Shown here piece after piece: positions 62,394 to 64,000 of a stretch of DNA of 64,000 nucleotides. Numbering within the stretch: position 1 is the stretch's first letter; the number at the start of each line of letters is the position of its first letter. This DNA comes from Septoria linicola. Lineage: Eukaryota; Ascomycota; Dothideomycetes; Mycosphaerellales; Mycosphaerellaceae. The stretch covers positions 2,666,001 to 2,730,000 of the forward strand of contig CP099418.1 in NCBI GenBank assembly GCA_024114885.1, given 5' to 3'. Both the position numbers and the translations under genes were made by a program. The notes below the pieces were generated by a model. It was given only the letters and a program-made list of their open reading frames with translations. It was not told the origin of the DNA and made no database searches.

Positions 62394-64000
62394 CGCGGCT
62401 CCTGTGGTCGTTGAGCATAAGTTGTTTTGTATGTGAAGAAGTCAGAATGGAAGTCGCCGTCCAGCGGCATCGACAAGGGAAAATTTATGAGCGCGGAGAA
62501 GAAATCATCAAAGAAAATCGTGTGAGATGCTCGAAGCGGGTGAAAGTATGAGAGCCACTCAAGCCTGGAAGGCGAGGTGTAATGAACAGGTCAACCAGGC
62601 CTCCATTGCCGCCAAAGTCATCGTCATCATACCAACTGCTCGTCGCGTAGGCGCCAGAGACCTTTTTGGGCATGGCAACGGATGCTATGCAGCTGTGAGT
62701 GGCTTCTGTCAGCGGAGGTCCAGGTGGGCGCGTATCCTGATCGCTGACTGGCCAATTTTGCGCTGCCGTACGCAAGCCCGCAATAACAATGCAGAACAGC
62801 CATTTGGCTGAACGGGGTCGTCTTCTTCATCGCAATGATAGGTGAAAGTTGGTCTTGGAAGGATCCACACACTGTCAATTGATTGTGTGCATCTGTTGAA
62901 AGTCGCGAAGTTCGGTGCGGCGTTCGAGGTATGCTGACCATGTCGGCGACTGAGAGCAATATGCTGGAATACGTGCCATCGGGACACAGGTCATACATCG
63001 GGCTGTCTCTTGCTGTCCTCAGACGTGCATCGATGTGCATGTTTTTTGTGTCTGAGGAAGATTAATGCGAGCATGAGCTTCTTGTTAGCTAAGTACTTGG
63101 CTGCCAATAAGCCAAAGAGCACACGATCGTTCCCTGACCGTGACCGGATCTTATGTCGCTCTTATTGAGGTTGCCCATGCGCGAAGAAGTTTCTCGTGGC
63201 TCAACATATATGTGATATACAAAATGTGAACCAGAACTAGATGAGACTGCGAGGTCCTGAGCTGGGGTTGGGGCTTGTTCATCCTCATCGACCAAAGGCG
63301 TGGGACGATTTCTGATCGCCTCACTCTGGTGAGGTTCGGAGGGCTTCGTGAGACTCGTGCACGCTGCTCTCCATATCATGTTTTCTTCGTGGCACATCTC
63401 CTCACTGAAGTCAGCTCAAGATCCTTTTGCTCATACACAAATCGCCATCATACAGCATCATGGACGACGAACGTTCTGACTGAGACCGAGTCGATATCCG
63501 GCTCGCATCTATGCCAGTGCGAAATCGAGTCTCAATCGATACTACGAACCAGCACGTCTGATACATCGCCTCCCATCAGCTTATGTCCGGCAACGATAAT
63601 TTTTAGCGATATCATCAACTAGCGCAGGTCCTTCTGTACACGTCAGAGCTCAGCCGACTCTTCCACGAACTTGAGAGGTCGAGACACCTGCTTCCGTCCA
63701 GAATGCTGGCAGGGCATTTATTCCAGCCAGTCAGAGCTCTGTCTCGCCCTCCTACGGTAAGCGCACCGTTGCTCTCGCATACGAAAGTCTTGTTCATCAG
63801 TAGTGCGACCAACGAGGGCAGAGGACAAGCCACGCAGGCTCCACTGCTATAAGCTGATGAAGTCGCAGGACTTCTGAGAACTAAATATCTATATCCTCTT
63901 GCTCTCATCCGCGCAGTTCTGCAGCTTGACTGGCAGAACCAAGGCAGGTATATCGCGAAGCAGACTATATACCTGTCATGTCTACCACACTGGCCTCTTC
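62394..64000. other. 1.6 kb at right edge without a supported gene
   Basis: Overlapping short ORFs occur on both strands. The minus-strand pair 62485-62775 and 62627-63040 could form a small spliced gene, but no family or signal was recognised. The end of the window cuts any gene further right. Confidence 0.4.

Overview
The window is a gene-dense stretch of a filamentous ascomycete nuclear genome. The evidence is about 27 protein genes on both strands, most split by short introns (about 50-120 bp, GT-AG, often with a CTAAC or CTGAC branch-like box), no operons, and families typical of Pezizomycotina. Gene content and codon use fit a Dothideomycete, but that placement is an inference. I found no tRNA, rRNA, CRISPR, prophage or intact transposon. 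Most of the region is housekeeping. All exon joins were worked out by hand from reading frame, phase and splice motifs, without transcript data.

Layout, left to right: 1-687 the 3' end of an unidentified gene; 3011-5150 a Pho85-type (PCL) cyclin; 5943-7151 a cysteine-rich single-pass surface protein; 8329-9048 ribosomal protein eL6 (minus) divergent from RPN13 (plus), with a repeat-rich shared promoter; 11184-13242 a DHA1 MFS transporter (minus); 14064-16543 mitochondrial HSP78 (minus) with a heat-shock-element-like site upstream; 16975-18060 eEF1B alpha (minus) divergent from EMC5 (plus); 19133-22211 meiotic MSH5; 22406-24706 exocyst SEC6 (minus) divergent from mitoribosomal uL30m; 25463-26075 a broken secreted alpha/beta-hydrolase; 26371-27272 NHP2; 27812-29485 geranylgeranyl diphosphate synthase (minus); 30104-32011 a second DHA1 transporter (minus).

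The right half holds a gene-poor 2.8 kb gap; a C2H2 transcription factor (34842-37021); an FHA-kinase-FHA protein (38233-41550); an amino-acid permease gene with one in-frame TGA (42511-44314); OPI3 phospholipid methyltransferase (44864-45541); a LYR-type protein (minus) divergent from a JmjC protein (46032-47632); a five-exon cysteine-rich membrane protein (48514-49639); TRM11 (49849-51491); a sphingoid-base kinase (minus); a coiled-coil protein (minus) divergent from GlcNAc-6-phosphate deacetylase; transketolase with a 10-nt microexon (57401-59686, minus); and a CFEM-like membrane protein (60300-62393, minus).

The genes do not form one pathway. Recurrent architecture is divergent gene pairs sharing 150-450 bp promoters. 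I did not find a convincing new multi-gene system. The most notable points are two recently damaged genes (permease with TGG-to-TGA, hydrolase with an internal deletion and frame break), a likely Pru-only isoform of Rpn13 produced by a strong but non-productive splice donor, the transketolase microexon, and the tandem repeats and 14-bp palindrome in the eL6/RPN13 promoter.
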